Source: Serinus canaria
Lineage: Eukaryota > Chordata > Aves > Passeriformes > Fringillidae
Direction: 5' to 3'
Assembly (NCBI RefSeq): GCF_022539315.1
Contig: NC_066322.1
Location: 16,006,765-16,070,764, forward strand
Length of the DNA: 64,000 nucleotides
Made by a program: the position numbers and the translations under genes. The notes below the pieces were generated by a model, which had not been told where the DNA came from, did no database searches, and saw only the letters and a program-made list of their open reading frames with translations. This document shows, one piece after another, positions 1 through 12,479 of the stretch (positions within the stretch are counted from its first letter, which is position 1; every line of letters begins with the position of its first letter).

Positions 1-73
1 GATTTGTACTTTGGTCTTGAAAAGCCAAGAGGGTTTAGGGGTGGAGGTTTTTTTGTTGTTTTCTGGTCAGAGG

Positions 74-98
74 TTTTTTTTTGGGGGGGGGGGCGGGG
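74..98. repeat. Poly-T/poly-G homopolymer tract
   Basis: Nine T are followed by eleven G, one C and four G. This is simple sequence prone to length error. The G-run strand could form quadruplex-like structure, but nothing else marks it as functional. Confidence 0.8.
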
Positions 99-2047
99 AG
101 GGCTGAGAAGTGAGATGGGTTTTTTTACATTAATAGGATTGTCCTGTGGAAAAGTACTGGTAACTTTAACAGTTTTGCATTCTTTCAAATCACTGCTGAT
201 TTAAGATCATACAGGTTTGGTTTTTATTTCTGAATGGTAAAATCTCCTTTAAGGACGGGAAGAAATGCTAATGAATCTACAGTGACAGGAAACATGAAGA
301 AAAAGAATAGCCTCAAGCAGGTAAAAAACAGAGCACTCTTTCCTGCTGAAAATGGCATTCTGGAAAATTACTTTTAAAAACTGAAGGAAAGTTAAGGTAA
401 AACTCTCTGTCATAACAAAAGTGAAACCACAGAGATATTTCTTTGGACAAAAGCACCCTAGCTCCTAGTACTAGTATCACTAAGTTGGAAAAAAACTTTG
501 ATCAAAGAAGATCATGGAAACCACAACACAGGTGATCTCTAATTAATCCTCCCTTCTTTATATTTACATCCTTTGAAAATAGCATGCATCAGCACACTTC
601 AGGAGCAGCTTACTTGCTGCTGATGGACCTAAAGCAAAGAAATATATTAAATAGAACTTTATTTAAAACAGCACCCTGTATCATAAAGATCAAAGCAATC
701 ACCTTGCAGAAGTCAAACAAACCTATTTCTCTCTAAATGACCCAAAACAACTAAAACCCCCAAACTAACTCATCATTAATGCTCCAAATTACATGAAGGA
801 AGGTCCTGCTGTGATACTGCAGTACTTCTTATGCAAAACTATCAACTCAGCTCTCTAATTTCCTAATGGACATAGCTGAACTTCTGAAATAACTAAGGAA
901 CATGGATGCCTTCAGTTTTACTGAATGTCAGTACATTATCCTAAATATTGTCTTCATTTAGAACTTTGTATGATGTTCCAAAACACAATATTCCAACTTT
1001 AAATTGGTTGTCTATATACAAATATTGATAAATATCTGTAAAGATATACAGACAAAGAAACACAACTGCTTATTTGTTCTTGACATAACTCCTCACTAGA
1101 CAAGTCAACATCTCTGCTCACCTCTGGTAACACTTCATTGGACTAAAAAAATGGAAGGCAAATTCCAAAGTTGTTTTTAGTGTCTAAAAGACATTTCTAA
1201 AAATGAATTATCACAGTACCTGCATGGTATTTTTAGAAATACTGTGACGTTTCAGTTATATAGGAACCTGAATGGCTTCTCCCAAGCATAATTTCTATTT
1301 CTGCACTCTCCTTTGTGCAAAAATACATTATACCTTTTAGTGCTCATTACTGCTGGTAAAACACTGAAAAGCAATAGCAGTCCTACTGCTGTAGTAGAGA
1401 GAGATACCTGGAAACAGTTTTTTTCAGGACAAGCTGTTCTTCTTCCTCTCCAAATCTTACACATGCCAGGAAAGAAACAATCTCTCTCATCCACCAGCTC
1501 TTTCAGCCACACGTACAGCAGTGAGAATCGCACTGAACATCCCCAGCAAGCCTCACCACCTCCAAAGTCTGGGAACAAGGGCCTGGCATTTAGGGGAACA
1601 TAGCACAGACCACTAGTGATGTACTTACTCCAAAACACTAACAACAGGAAAGGTCTCTAAGATTCCATGCTAAAGCAGCTCACCAACAAGTCAACTACTT
1701 TTCATCACCTGAATCACTACTGTCCAACACAGTCAAGACTTTACAAGGACACAGAAGAAGCCAATCGCTATCCTAAACCACTTTTGTATGAAAACAAGTT
1801 AAATAAAACAAATGCTCAGTAGTTTCCTCAAAGCAAAGATCTAGAAAGATCATGGACAGTACTTGCTTTCTTCGGTTTACGTAACACACAAGCAACCTTT
1901 CCACCTTTGTTTCTGTAGCATTTCAGCTCAGCTTGCATTCCAGACATTCAGTTCTACTCCCTCCCATTTTGTAATTGCTCCAAACCCTTCCAATTTTTTC
2001 ACTGTGGCTTATCTAGGTTAATTCACCATAACATACCTCCCATATCT

Positions 2048-2092
2048 CTGAGGTAAAAGGGGAAACAACTTACGTTTCCCCTTTTACCTCAG
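2048..2092. repeat. Perfect 19-bp inverted repeat (hairpin)
   Basis: The arm CTGAGGTAAAAGGGGAAAC (2048-2066) is followed by a 7-nt spacer and its exact reverse complement (2074-2092). Pairing stops abruptly on the outer side (t2047 against c2093). There is no mismatch in 19 bp in otherwise unique AT-rich sequence. It would form a stable stem-loop in RNA of either strand. The stem is shorter than a usual pre-miRNA (about 30 bp). Confidence 0.9.
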
Positions 2093-2853
2093 CAAAAAAA
2101 CTGCCACAACGTAATATTTTTCTTTGTTAATAACTACCTGATTACCTGATTAGGGAGTTTTAACAGCCATTTTGTTCTCAACTTTCTACAATATGAGAAA
2201 CCGTTTAAAAAGTCATTTCAGAATGCTAATATTCACTACAATTCATACACGGTGCAGTTATTTTCATTACATGCCACAGAGTCTCAAAGTTTTGCCCAAG
2301 AACACAAAAGATCAGGCGATTTCAATATGTCAAGAAGCATGGTATGAAAAAGGAAGCAAAAGAGGGCAGAGTACTCACTTCAGTGTGGGAGAGAACTGCG
2401 AGAAGCCAGCTGCAGGACTGCCACTTCCCACTCCCTATGATAGCACACACAATCAAGACTTTCTCACAGACACACTCACAGCTATGGTATTAAAACAAAA
2501 AACCCAGCACTTCTTTGTGAAGAAAAAAAGTTATTTACACTGGAATTTTGCAGGCAGAGCCTGTCCTCTGTTGAAAATATTGTTTCTAAAACCAAGCTGA
2601 CTGGGTAGCAACAACAAAAACACAGCTGTTGGGAAAAAACACCCCTCCTCTGCCCTCCCTACCAATTATCACAGGGAGAACACAGAATCTGGTGTCTGGT
2701 GAAGGCTCCTAAGAACATTCATAAGAATAGAAGATATTATTATAAGCATAAATACAATGACCTACATAAGAATAAACACAATAATAAATACAACAACCTA
2801 CCACCTCTGTTTTGGTTGCTGGGAGCTTAACTTTAGGATACAAATTCTATAGA

Positions 2854-2951
2854 TTACCACCCTCCTATGACTGAAAAGAATAAATTCAGAAAACTAAGTT
2901 AATTTCCACACTCTTCTGACTGAAAAGGATAAATTCAGAAAACTAACTTGA
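2854..2951. repeat. Tandem duplication, two 49-bp units
   Basis: Two diverged copies start at 2854 and 2903. The best conserved core, CTGAAAAG(A/G)ATAAATTCAG plus AAAACTAA, is at 2871-2897 and 2920-2946. Copies differ by several substitutions, so the duplication is not recent. Confidence 0.8.
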
Positions 2952-4779
2952 TATCTGAGACAGTTCCTGAAAGTGAACAGTCACAAAACTGTTGTATATG
3001 CCCACATTTGAAGATGAACAAAGGTACTGGCAACAAACATTATAAACATTGAGGGCTTTCCAAAAGCAAGCACCAAAAATGTATCACATAGTGCTCTTAG
3101 GAGAGCTGAGTAGAAGCAGAAGCAAACGGCAGAAATATACAGAGGACAACCACTCCAGAAAATAAAAACTGAAGCTAAAATAGAAAAAAAAAACCTATCA
3201 GCCAGAACACCCCAACCAAAACAATGAAAACCCTAACGATAACCACCACCCATCATCCACTGACTGCAGCCAGGCAAGTAACAGACAGCAGCCACTTCCC
3301 ACCAGCAGCAGCAAGGAGCAGATTCAGAGCTGCCATGCTTTACCAGCAGACATAAGGATCAGTTTTCCAAAAGCAGTCACCTGACCTCCTGTTGTATGCC
3401 TTTTCTGGAAAACTCAGCCCTGTCCCTAGCAAAGAGCCACACTGGGAAAGCAGATGGGATAAAGCACAATTCAATGCCATCAATGTACCAAAATATTATT
3501 CTGTGAAAAAGCAGGAGGGACTCATTTCTACATTTCAATGATTACATTTGCTAAGGAATTCCTTGTCTTTCACTCAAACTAAAAATGGATGCATCAGGTA
3601 AAAGCCTGTAAATAAAGGTAAATTACACAAGAAATACTTTGCTGTGAAAAGTATTTTTACAAATGGGTGCTAACAGATGGTCCAGAAAACAGGGAAGGTA
3701 CAATGATCTCAATTCATGACTTCAGCTACAACTGGACCAATCAGTAAGGCACCTGAAATTCCTCCCATCCTGTTTCCCAAAATGCACCTTTTCTCCTGTT
3801 CTACTGCTTTGTAAAAATGAACATTATCAAGTAGCCATTTAAGGCAAACAAAACCTTTTGAACAGTCATTTTGAACAAGCATTTGAACAATCATTCAAAT
3901 GCTCCCAAAATAGTGTCCCTTTATGAAGAAAAAAAGTCCAATTAAGTATGATAAGTATTTAACTTGTAGCATTCAGCATACCGAAAAGTTACAACACACT
4001 AGCAATGGGCCTGAATTATTCCTAAACCCAGCCATCTGACCTTTATTCTGATTTAAGCCTGAACTTCATATAAACTGGATTAAGTTTCAAGAAATACTGA
4101 ATTACTAAACAGCCCATCATCCTTAAACTAGTTAATTATTTGTAAGACAAAGCACTCAATACCAATCAATAAACATCAATTAGAGAATTCCATTTCCAGT
4201 ATCTGGATTTAGTATGAACCATCAGTTCCCATACCAAGAGCATTACAATTACTTCTCCTGGAGTGAGAGATCTCTGTAATCCCAAGTTTGCTCAGACCTG
4301 TTATGTCAGTTAACATTTAGTGCAACCAGAACAGACACACACACTGTTAAGCCATTGTCTTCCCCCATTTAACCTCACTGGCAATGTAAGGGCACGGCTG
4401 CAACATTTTGTCAACCTAACAGCTGCTGTGTACAGCTGAACAGTGACAGGAAGGCAGAACAACTGGATTTAAAAGGAATTATTTTATATCAAATTATTTT
4501 ACAATATATTTGACTGTGGAATTTTAAAAAAGCTCACTCTCCTCCTCTACCACTATGGGTAAATCCTGTAGATTCTCGGTAGACTTTGTACCAAGACGAA
4601 ATATTCACTACACAACACTGAATTGCAGACTAGGTAAGTAACAGAGCCTATCATGCTTTTTCAAATCTTGAAAATAACACATATTAGAAGTTTATGCAAA
4701 CTCATTACATGGTCTTTCTTGATGGTGAACTGTGATTTGAGCATCAAATTACATCCCACAGGACTACTGCACTATAGAG

Positions 4780-4857
4780 ATGCACAGTATTTGCATCTCG
4801 TTTTACAAGGCCATTTTACATCCTTGCCATCAAACAGCTTTTCTATAATTCTGTGAA
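4780..4857 (+). mobile_element. Possible CR1 LINE 3' tail fragment
   Basis: The segment ends TTCTATAATTCTGTGA (about 4841-4856), which resembles the ATTCTATGATTCTGTGA octamer repeat that ends chicken CR1 elements. It is preceded by CCTTGCCATCAAACAG, comparable with the CR1 CCTTCCAACCCAAACC stretch. Only a short similarity is visible; it may be chance. Confidence 0.3.
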
Positions 4858-7848
4858 CAATGTGGGCTACTATCACTGCTTGCATAAAAGGTTCCTATTA
4901 ATTGATCTAGGCACACAATGTATACAGGCATTAACGTTTATGTGAGCTTTCTGTCTGGGTTTTTTGGGATTTTTTTAAATTAGGCATAAAAAGGATATTT
5001 TTTCAAGATACTACAAACTTAGGAAATCCTTTAACTCATTCTGAAACAGTATCTTTATGTTTATCAGCCAGAGTGACCAATAATCATAATTTCCACAGGT
5101 AACTTAAGCTCTTTATGCAGTACCAATATAAACTTACACCTACAATAGTAAAAAAACGCAGCAAGGAAAAACGTTAATTAACAAAAATCAGATTATAGAT
5201 TTGGCTTATAGGCAGAGTGCTCAAGAAGACCAACAAATATCTTTTCAGAGATGACAAACTGGTTTTGGTTCATTTCACCAGGGATTCCTTTACACTTTGA
5301 AGTAGGGTAGACACTATTTTCATCTGAACAAATCTGGTTTTGGAGGTTATGCCAAGTTTACTCAGTCTCAAAATCAATTTAAATGAGTGCAGCATTGTTT
5401 AATTTCATTGTCATTTTCCCAATCTCTGAATACATAATACAAAATGCTCTGCAATCCAGAGCACAAAGGAAACTAATTGAATGTGGCTTGTAGTAACTAA
5501 TATTGGAGCAATGCATTTAGCACAAAAAGAATAAAGGGAATAAAGCGAGTATCTTCAGGCAGCCCTCTGATAGCCACATCACTTGAACTTTGCTAAAGAT
5601 AAAAAGTTGCTTGAAAATGTAAAAATATGAGGACAATGAATCAGCAGCTGTTCAAAAATCTTTAATTCAAACCAACTTCAGGTGAAGCTGCTGAGCAAGT
5701 GACTTTACTATTCTGTATTTTCTCCAGTTTTAAGTTCTCAGAGCTTTAAAAACCTGAAAGGGTTTGAAACTAATAACTGTTTGTGAACTTGTGTGTGCTT
5801 TATTACTGTTGAGAATTTTATTCATTTTTCAGTTCCATTTACTCCACAAATTACTTGAAAAGGCTTGAATTTAAAAACTATAGACACTGGTAGGCTGTGC
5901 CAATACTCACAAGCTTAAGCACAAACTATTGCTCAAAAAACTCCACTAACAACCCTTGACTTCAGTGTCCATATGAAATTCAGGTAAAGTCAAAGGCATT
6001 GCCATTCTTGTTTAATATCTTGTTTATTCAGCTGCTGATGCTCCTATTACAGTCAACCTTTTCTGTATTAAATAACCTCACAAAGATGCTCCAAGTGGTC
6101 AGTGCCTTTTTCTCCTCCTAGCCAGGTCACCTGGTGAGAGTTCAACTACCTTTCTGCACTAAGAACTTTCAGATTTTCCTAGGCATATTCCTCCTAGTGC
6201 TACTAAGCATAAATCAGACACTGGACTTCATGAAACTTCAAAAAAGAAAGAAGTCAGAGTAGTACACCCTTGGTTGTTTGGTTGGTTTTGGGTTTTTGTT
6301 TTTTTTTACAGTGATATTCACCCAGGACTTTTTTTTTAATTAAAAAAAAAAAATCATGCAGAGTGAACAAAAGAAAAAAATGTATAAAAGGACAAGTTAA
6401 GTCTCTTTGGTGACATTATGGGGGCTTTCCTCTACAAAATTCCTCTTCCTTGGGTAGGTCTTTTTAGTAAAAATGAAATCTGTAGGAATGAATACTAGAT
6501 ATCAGAAGAAACTATTCTAAGAAGATATTCTGAAGATTATTAATTTCAATTCTCACTGTATTTCTTGTATAACTCTGCACCATTTTCCTCTGCAGTTACA
6601 TTAAGCAGGTTTGCAACATCAGCTTTAAGTCAGTGTAACAGGATTGTCACACTGCACTGCTGTCTGATGCACCCTGCTAAAACTCCTCTCCAATACGAAA
6701 ACTGCTGCATTTTCTCTGCACCTAAGTAACCCACTAAAAGCTTCCCCAGATTTACCCTGCATTGTCTGATTAGTCCATTTATTCTGTTCTCAAATCACTA
6801 ACCTTGCACAAGTCAGGTAGTAAAGAATTCTACACAGAAGAATTAAGTTACCAAAACTCTGAAGCCCTCCACTGTGAAGAATCTTCTCTTTAAAGTTTGT
6901 TTTATGATTTGAACCAAAAATTATGTTGCAACTTGTATTAAAAACCCTGTCAATTAATTAATGTGTTAATTCATTACTCTATACAACAGGAAATGACTTC
7001 TCACTCTAAAATCTGGTGCACATTCATTCTTCATTTGCGTTTGAAAGCAAAGTTCCATGACACAATCTTCATAATTAAATTATGCGCTGGAAAGGGAGGC
7101 AGGAATCAGAATACCACTGCAAATGAGCTTTGGTTAAAGGGCTAGAGCTGTACAGAACTGATGAAAACCTATTTTGATACATCATACTTGTTTTCCATGA
7201 CCACTCGACTTGTCAGTTTACAGACCACACTACCACGACAGAGGTACTGCCAACAGGCTGAAGGTTACACACAAGCCTTAAGAAGAAAAAAAACTTTCTA
7301 CATTTCACACCCGTTCCATTTGTCAAGATGATGCTCATCACTGCAAGCTGGTAACACAAACTTTGTCAGAGAAACCACCAGATCCTGAAGCTGTTGGGAG
7401 CCCGAACACACGATTTTGGTACCTGAACCGGTAACTTTTCCCTCGCTGTTGTAAACCATCTCTGCGCCGGGAGCTCTACCACCGCTCCCGGAGGGCACAC
7501 CGGCCAGCGCCGCGGCGGGCCGGGGACTCGCCAGCCCTTTGTACCGACACCAGGCGTTTCAGAGCCTGTCCGCTTCACGCCAAGAAGTAAGGGAGCGAAG
7601 GGGAGGGTGAGGAGCGTACGCTCCCCCTGTCCCAGGACGGCAGCACAACCTTTCCCGGGCTGGCCGCCAGCAAAGGGGGGCAGCGCGGGCGGGACCCGCA
7701 CCAGGGAAACGCTCGGCGGAGCACAAGCGGCCTTGCGGGACCCGCCGGGGCGGGCGGCGGCAGGGCACGAACGCCTGCGGGCCCCCAGGGTGACCCCGGC
7801 CACTCTCGAGCGACGGCACTGTCCCGCCCGGCCGCCCCCGCCCGCGGG

Positions 7849-7864
7849 CCATTACCTGGCTCCC
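7849..7864 (-). other. Second candidate 5' splice site in the island
   Basis: Minus-strand GGGAGCCAG|GTAATG gives a good donor, with exon end at 7856 and intron from 7855. It lies 360 nt downstream of the 8215 donor and could end an alternative or extended first exon of the same leftward transcript. Confidence 0.35.
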
Positions 7865-8215
7865 GCGGCCGCGCTGCCGCCGGCCCGGCCCCAGGCCCCG
7901 AGCGGCGGCCCCGGGTTGCCCAGCTCCTCCGCGCCTGGCAATGGCGGCGGCCCCGCTCCCCCTCCCCGCTCCGCGCTCACTGGCTGCGCCGCTTCATGTG
8001 ACCGAACAAAACCCTCCTCGACACAGCCCTTTGTGTCCCGCCCGGCCGGGGCACCGGGAACGCCGCTCGTCGGCTCGGGGAGGTGGCGAGGGGCGCTTGT
8101 CGGGACGGAGAGGCGGCAAGGCGGGCTGCAGAAGGAAGGGCCGGGGAGGGCAGCGCCTGCCGCGGCCGCTCGGCCTCCGCCACGCCGCCGCCGCCGCCCC
8201 GGCCCGGCCACTTAC

Positions 8216-8290
8216 CGCGGCGCGGGCGGCTGCGGTCGAGCCGCGGTGCCGCACCAGGTCGGAGGCGGCCGCCATGTTCCCGATGCGGCA
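8216..8290 (-). other. ZNF644: Putative first exon (5' boundary unknown)
   Basis: On the minus strand the sequence reads into CCGCG|GTAAGT, a perfect 5' splice site with exon end at 8216. The ATG at 8275-8273 opens 20 codons (MAAASDLVRHRG and then Ser/Thr/Ala/Arg-rich) that reach the donor exactly in phase 0. It could encode a short N-terminal extension or, more likely if this is ZNF644, be 5' untranslated sequence with an upstream ORF, since the ZNF644 coding exons lie further downstream. The true start site and the gene identity cannot be settled from this window. Confidence 0.45.
8268..8278 (-). promoter_or_regulatory. YY1-type AACATGGCGGC element at probable transcript start
   Basis: Minus-strand AACATGGCGGC matches the YY1 element that commonly sits just downstream of transcription starts in housekeeping promoters, with its ATG in sense orientation. 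The GT donor is 58 nt beyond the ATG. Confidence 0.6.
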
Positions 8291-8567
8291 GGATGGGGCA
8301 GAGCCGCCTGCTCCTCCACCCGCCGCTAGGGCGGGCGGGCGGCCGCCCGGCCCGGCCCGGCCCGGCCCGGCCCGGATTGGGTGGGCGCCGCTCGGCCCCG
8401 GCCCGCGCCTCCCGGCCCGCAGGGCCCTGCGCCTCCCGCTCTCCCCCTTCACTCCGCGGCCGGGCGAGGGTGGCGGGGGCGCGATACAAAAAACTAATCG
8501 TAACGGGAAACTCACGGGCTCGCCGGGCTGTGCGTCACGCCGGGGTTACGTCCTGCGCGCACCGTCG

Positions 8568-8575
8568 TGACGTCA
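8568..8575. promoter_or_regulatory. Consensus cAMP-response element TGACGTCA
   Basis: An exact 8-bp palindromic CREB/ATF site lies in the CpG island, about 290 bp upstream (minus strand) of the YY1-type ATG context. Its spacing suits a proximal promoter element. Confidence 0.6.
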
Positions 8576-9299
8576 TCGCGCATGGCTCCCGACCGCCCCG
8601 CCGCTCCGCGCGCGTCTGCACGCACACACGGGCGCACGCGCCCCGTGGTGGGCGAAGGGCGCACGCGCACGGCATCCCCTCCCTGCCCCCGCAGGGAGCG
8701 CGCGCCTCGTCCGGTCCCGGGAGCGGCCCCGCCCGCTCGGAGGGAATGGGCCCCCCCCACCGGGCTCGGAGGAAATGTCGTCCCCTCCACCGGGCGGCTC
8801 CCCAAACGCGCCGGGCGCACAGAGCCGGCTGCCAGCGCGGCCATCGCCCGCCCTGCGGGCTGCCCTTCCCACAGGCCTGGGGAAGCGGGTCAGGTGCGGC
8901 AGGATGTGCGCCGGGGCGTTCCCGAGGCAGAGGCAGGCTCAGGATGCTGCGGCCGGTGCCGGGGGCGCGGGGAACCTGAGCGCAGCGGGAATGCCCGGAG
9001 GGCGAGAAGCCATGAGGTGACAAAAAGACACGTTCGGTGCCATTCTCTCCTCAGACTAATGCTGCTGAAGCGAGCCCCGGCTCACAGAGGGAATTCTCCC
9101 GCAGTCAGGGGAGAATGCTAAGTGCGTAGAGACTGCTTAGATGAGTTAATTTTTTCCCTTCAGACTTGCCGGGCCCGGGGGATTTCACACTCGAGTGAGA
9201 AGCTGATAAAGGCAATGTTAGAGGTGTGATCGGTGGTCAGAGTGCTCAGGGACACGACAGATGTCAGGAGAGAGAGGAAGAGGAAAAGGAAAAGCACGG

Positions 9300-10450
9300 C
9301 AGATATAATTCAAAAGGGGGGAATAGGTAGAGCCAAGCACTGTCAATCGTTCCAGCCTCTATTCTCAGAGAAGTACTGAAGCAAATAATCACACATCTTT
9401 AAGTACATGATAGCTAATGAAGTGGTAAGTTACAGCCAACATAGATTTGTCAAAAAAATCACATCGAGCAAACTCGTCCCAAGCTGTGACAGAGTAACAG
9501 GCCTTGGATGTGAGTAGTGCTCAGTTGGTTATGGCTTGACTTACGTCAGGTTTTTGACACCGTCTCAGAGAAGTCTGAATTCAGCAAGCAAAAGACATAA
9601 CATAATGAAATGACTGCAGAGGTGCAAAATTACATCAGCAACGTTTCACTATGACAAATAACAGGACAGCAAATACGGCTGGGTGAGTATGCCGTGACTG
9701 TGGTCCCAAGTCTAATTATATATGTGACAGAACACAGTTTACATGGATTGGATCTGCCAACAATGCCAGACTGGCAGAGCTGGAAGCATGTTACAGAACA
9801 AGAAAAGAATTCAAAACCTTTCTGAAAAAATAATTGCAGAAATATGATGCAATTGAATAAATGCAAGTGCCAACTTCAACATTTAAGCAGGAAAATAACA
9901 ATTGCACAATTGCAAGACTGGGAACAGATGAATAAACACCAGGTTTACAGAAAAGGGGCTGGGGATCAGAGTAAATCACAAACTGAACATGCATCAACAA
10001 TGTCACACCGTTGTGAAGAAAGCTGCAGTACAGAGAGATGCATAAACAGAACTGTCATATCTAGGACATAGGAAGAGTTCCTCATATTTAATACTGGTGA
10101 AGCCTCATCTGTGTGCTCAGATTTGGCCTCTGCATTTCAAGAAAAATTTCTTTCAAAAACTTCCAGTAGAAGACCGTACAAGGAAGGGAGGGGGAAAAAG
10201 TCACCATTTCAAAAGATGTGACCCTAACTGAAAATAGGAATGCGTGGGATTTTTTAGTCTAGAGAATAAAAGAGCATTGGGAGAAAAATCCATTGTTCAC
10301 TGCATCCACTGCAGACAAGGAAAATGTAACAGCTTTAAATTGTACTGAGAAATTTCATTTAGAAATTAGGAACGGTTCTGTTGCGATATGGATAAGTAAA
10401 ACTGGCATATATTCTCTACAGAATCCTGGAAATGGTATTAGTATGGTTTT
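9300..10450 (+). mobile_element. Degraded CR1-type LINE (RT region to 3' end)
   Basis: Plus-strand sequence follows the well-known amniote CR1 order. At 9378-9460 is GAAGCAAATAATCACACATC and AACATAGATTTGTCAAAAAA. At 9494-9510 is AGAGTAACAGGCCTTGGATG. At about 9535-9570 is TTGACTTACGTCAGGTTTTT, then GACACCGTCTC (the degraded LDFxKAFDTVS reverse-transcriptase block). At 9990-10120 are the ATCAACAATGTCACAC, TGGTGAAGCCTCATCTG and TGTGCTCAGATTTGGCC blocks. At 10250-10440 is TTTAGTCTAGAGAATAAAAG, then the AAATTAGGAA and AATCCTGGAAATGGTATT region. It is full of stops and indels, with no terminal octamer recognised. Reads as an old dead copy next to the promoter island. Confidence 0.8.
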
Positions 10451-12470
10451 TAATATTAAGTTAAATATCTATAAGGAAAACATAGAAGAATTTGACTGCT
10501 GTGAAGTAATGGAGGCACACTGGGTTATAATTGTTTTCAGCATAATTTTCTGTAGCTGCAGTTACTATCCAGATACCTAGATATCTGTTCTGATCCTATT
10601 TTTTTCTGACAAAAGTGAATCCCAGAGGCATTTAAACATTTAATGTGTTATCATGATCTAATGCACAGGTGTAGATATCCCCTTTGGGAGTCTTTGTCAT
10701 GTTACAATCAGTATAGTTGTGTGGCAACATATGTCACACGCTCAGCTAATTTGCTAATTTATAAATTTTATATATCACTATAAATTCCACATTTAAATAT
10801 AATTTGTGTGTTAGTGCTCATGTAACCATCATCTTTCACAGCTTTTGCTTTTCTTTGTTTTTTCTCCATGGTACCAGAGGCTAATTTTCCCCAAAATCCA
10901 TTAAATTCAGGGGTTTCTCTGGAGCTTGCCAGTTAGGAGAAGGCAGTGTGAGTGGTTTATGTTGCGGGACTGAGACCCACAAAACTCAACTCATTAGAGA
11001 TGACTAAAAGGCCATTAAATAGGCCAATTTTCAATCTCCACTGAGTTAGACTGAATTCAAACTGATAGCCCACAGGCAGAAGGCTATGAATTTCATTAAC
11101 AGTACCCCAAAGCATTCAGGCCCCTAATGAGTGCTAATATTATTCTTCTGAGAATTAAGCTTGTTTTCTGAAAATATACATTTATAAAATCGAGTTCCAA
11201 TTATTTTGGAGCTTGTAAGAACAGTTTTTCCACTGCTCTTAAACAAAAGAAACATTATCATCTTGTGCAATCCACAGATTCCTTCTAAGATTCTTACATT
11301 ATATGTGCTCCACATAAACCAAAATACAAATAATAAAAATGTGAAAAAGCAAATATTAATCCTAGCCCTATGCTTCTTGCTGAAAATCATATATTTTATT
11401 GCACAACATTATTTTAAGGTTGTCACACTTATTTAATTTAAATATATGTTATCCCATAGACAGTAAGATTTAAGGAACAGCAATTCTTGCTTTGATTCTG
11501 CAATTGATAACTGAAGGAAATCACCAAATTCCATAAAAGTATTAACTTATAGAAGATGCAATGCTTTATTAGATTTCCCATCTATTTGTGAACAAGCAAA
11601 ATGCTTAGCATAACAAAACCTGAACTGCAGTTCTAATGCTGCCAAATCCCACAATTTATTAATAATTTAAAGATATCAAGCAATTTTTTAATCTCTCAAC
11701 TTAATACTTGAACTAAGAGGCCCAATTCCATTACCACTAGTGGATTCTTAATCTGTGGATCAAAAAATCCACATTTGGTGTGAATGAATAAAGAACATAA
11801 ATGCAATATTTCATTAAAATGGCGGTGTGGTAAAAGATTATGTCCAGTGGTGTCAGAAGTCTTTTTTGATTTCTAATTCCACTTCTGTTGCCATTTACAG
11901 TATGTGAAAAGTGGTAGATGATCTTAAAGGTTGCCTGATGGATTAAGAAGACTTGAGAAATAGACACAAAATGACACAAAATTGGGATTGCGTGTCTGCA
12001 CGACATAGAAACTTTAGAACCAGTGAAGCATTTTAATGTCAGTAAAGGAACATGTATGGCCAGTAAAGAACAACACAATAGGGTCCTTGAAAATCAAGCC
12101 AGATACTGCACAGCTGGCTTTCTGTTTGCAGGAATTCTGGCTGTGGCCTGTATTATTCCTCCACCAATGCAGACAAGGCCTAATAAGGGTTAAAACAGCA
12201 TTTGAAAATCTCCTGAGAGAATGATGCTCCTAGTTCCTCCTGATCTTCAACATGGCTATAAAAAGCTTAAACCAAGGCAGGTTCTTTCAAGTTAGCAGCA
12301 AAGTATGATTAACTGGAACCAATTTAGAACTGTTTCTTCATATAAACGTTTTTGTAGCTGAAGCTGCAGAAGGAGAGTTGGAAAATGTTTAAGCTGAAGC
12401 ATTTTGAATGAAAGAAGACTGCAAATGCCTCCTCATAACACATAGCAAAATCCCAAATGCCTGGAGGGAA
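10451..12470. other. Intergenic, no gene seen
   Basis: AT-rich unique sequence. Short open frames on both strands have no recognisable domain or splice context. Confidence 0.6.
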
Positions 12471-12479
12471 AAACTTTTT

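Larger units (their letters stand above)
1..8215 (-). other. ZNF644: Probable first intron of the minus-strand CpG-island gene (ZNF644 inferred)
   Basis: This is AT-rich sequence to the left of the splice donor at 8215. If the minus-strand gene is read correctly, all of it is intron 1, continuing past the left edge. No open frame with credible coding character or flanking splice signals was found on either strand; the longest frames (for example minus 1252-1644, plus 2172-2600) have low-complexity, unfamiliar translations. The stretch holds a homopolymer T/G tract (74-98), a perfect 19-bp hairpin (2048-2092), a 49-bp tandem duplication (2854-2951) and a possible CR1 tail (about 4780-4857). 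The ZNF644 name rests only on known vertebrate gene order next to HFM1. Confidence 0.4.
7430..9010 (-). promoter_or_regulatory. ZNF644: CpG-island promoter (inferred ZNF644 promoter)
   Basis: The base composition changes sharply here. About 7430-9010 is very GC-rich and dense in CpG, with many Sp1-type GC boxes and GGCCCGG runs, while both sides are AT-rich. It contains a full palindromic CRE (8568-8575), NRF1-like GCGCACGCGC strings (8630-8665), a YY1-type element (8268-8278) and minus-strand splice donors at 8215 and 7855. The order CRE, YY1/ATG, donor on the minus strand indicates transcription leftward. Divergent transcription to the right is possible but no plus-strand exon was recognised. 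Long open frames across the island in all six frames come from the lack of A/T-rich stop codons. Confidence 0.8.

Noticed and set aside
1252..1644. 130-codon minus-strand frame in the left intron
   Set aside because: No family resemblance, no splice-site support, and a 96-codon frame is open opposite it.
7607..9121. Many long open frames (up to about 300 codons) on both strands in the CpG island
   Set aside because: They overlap in all six frames, have Ala/Arg/Pro/Gly-rich translations and follow from GC-rich, stop-poor composition.
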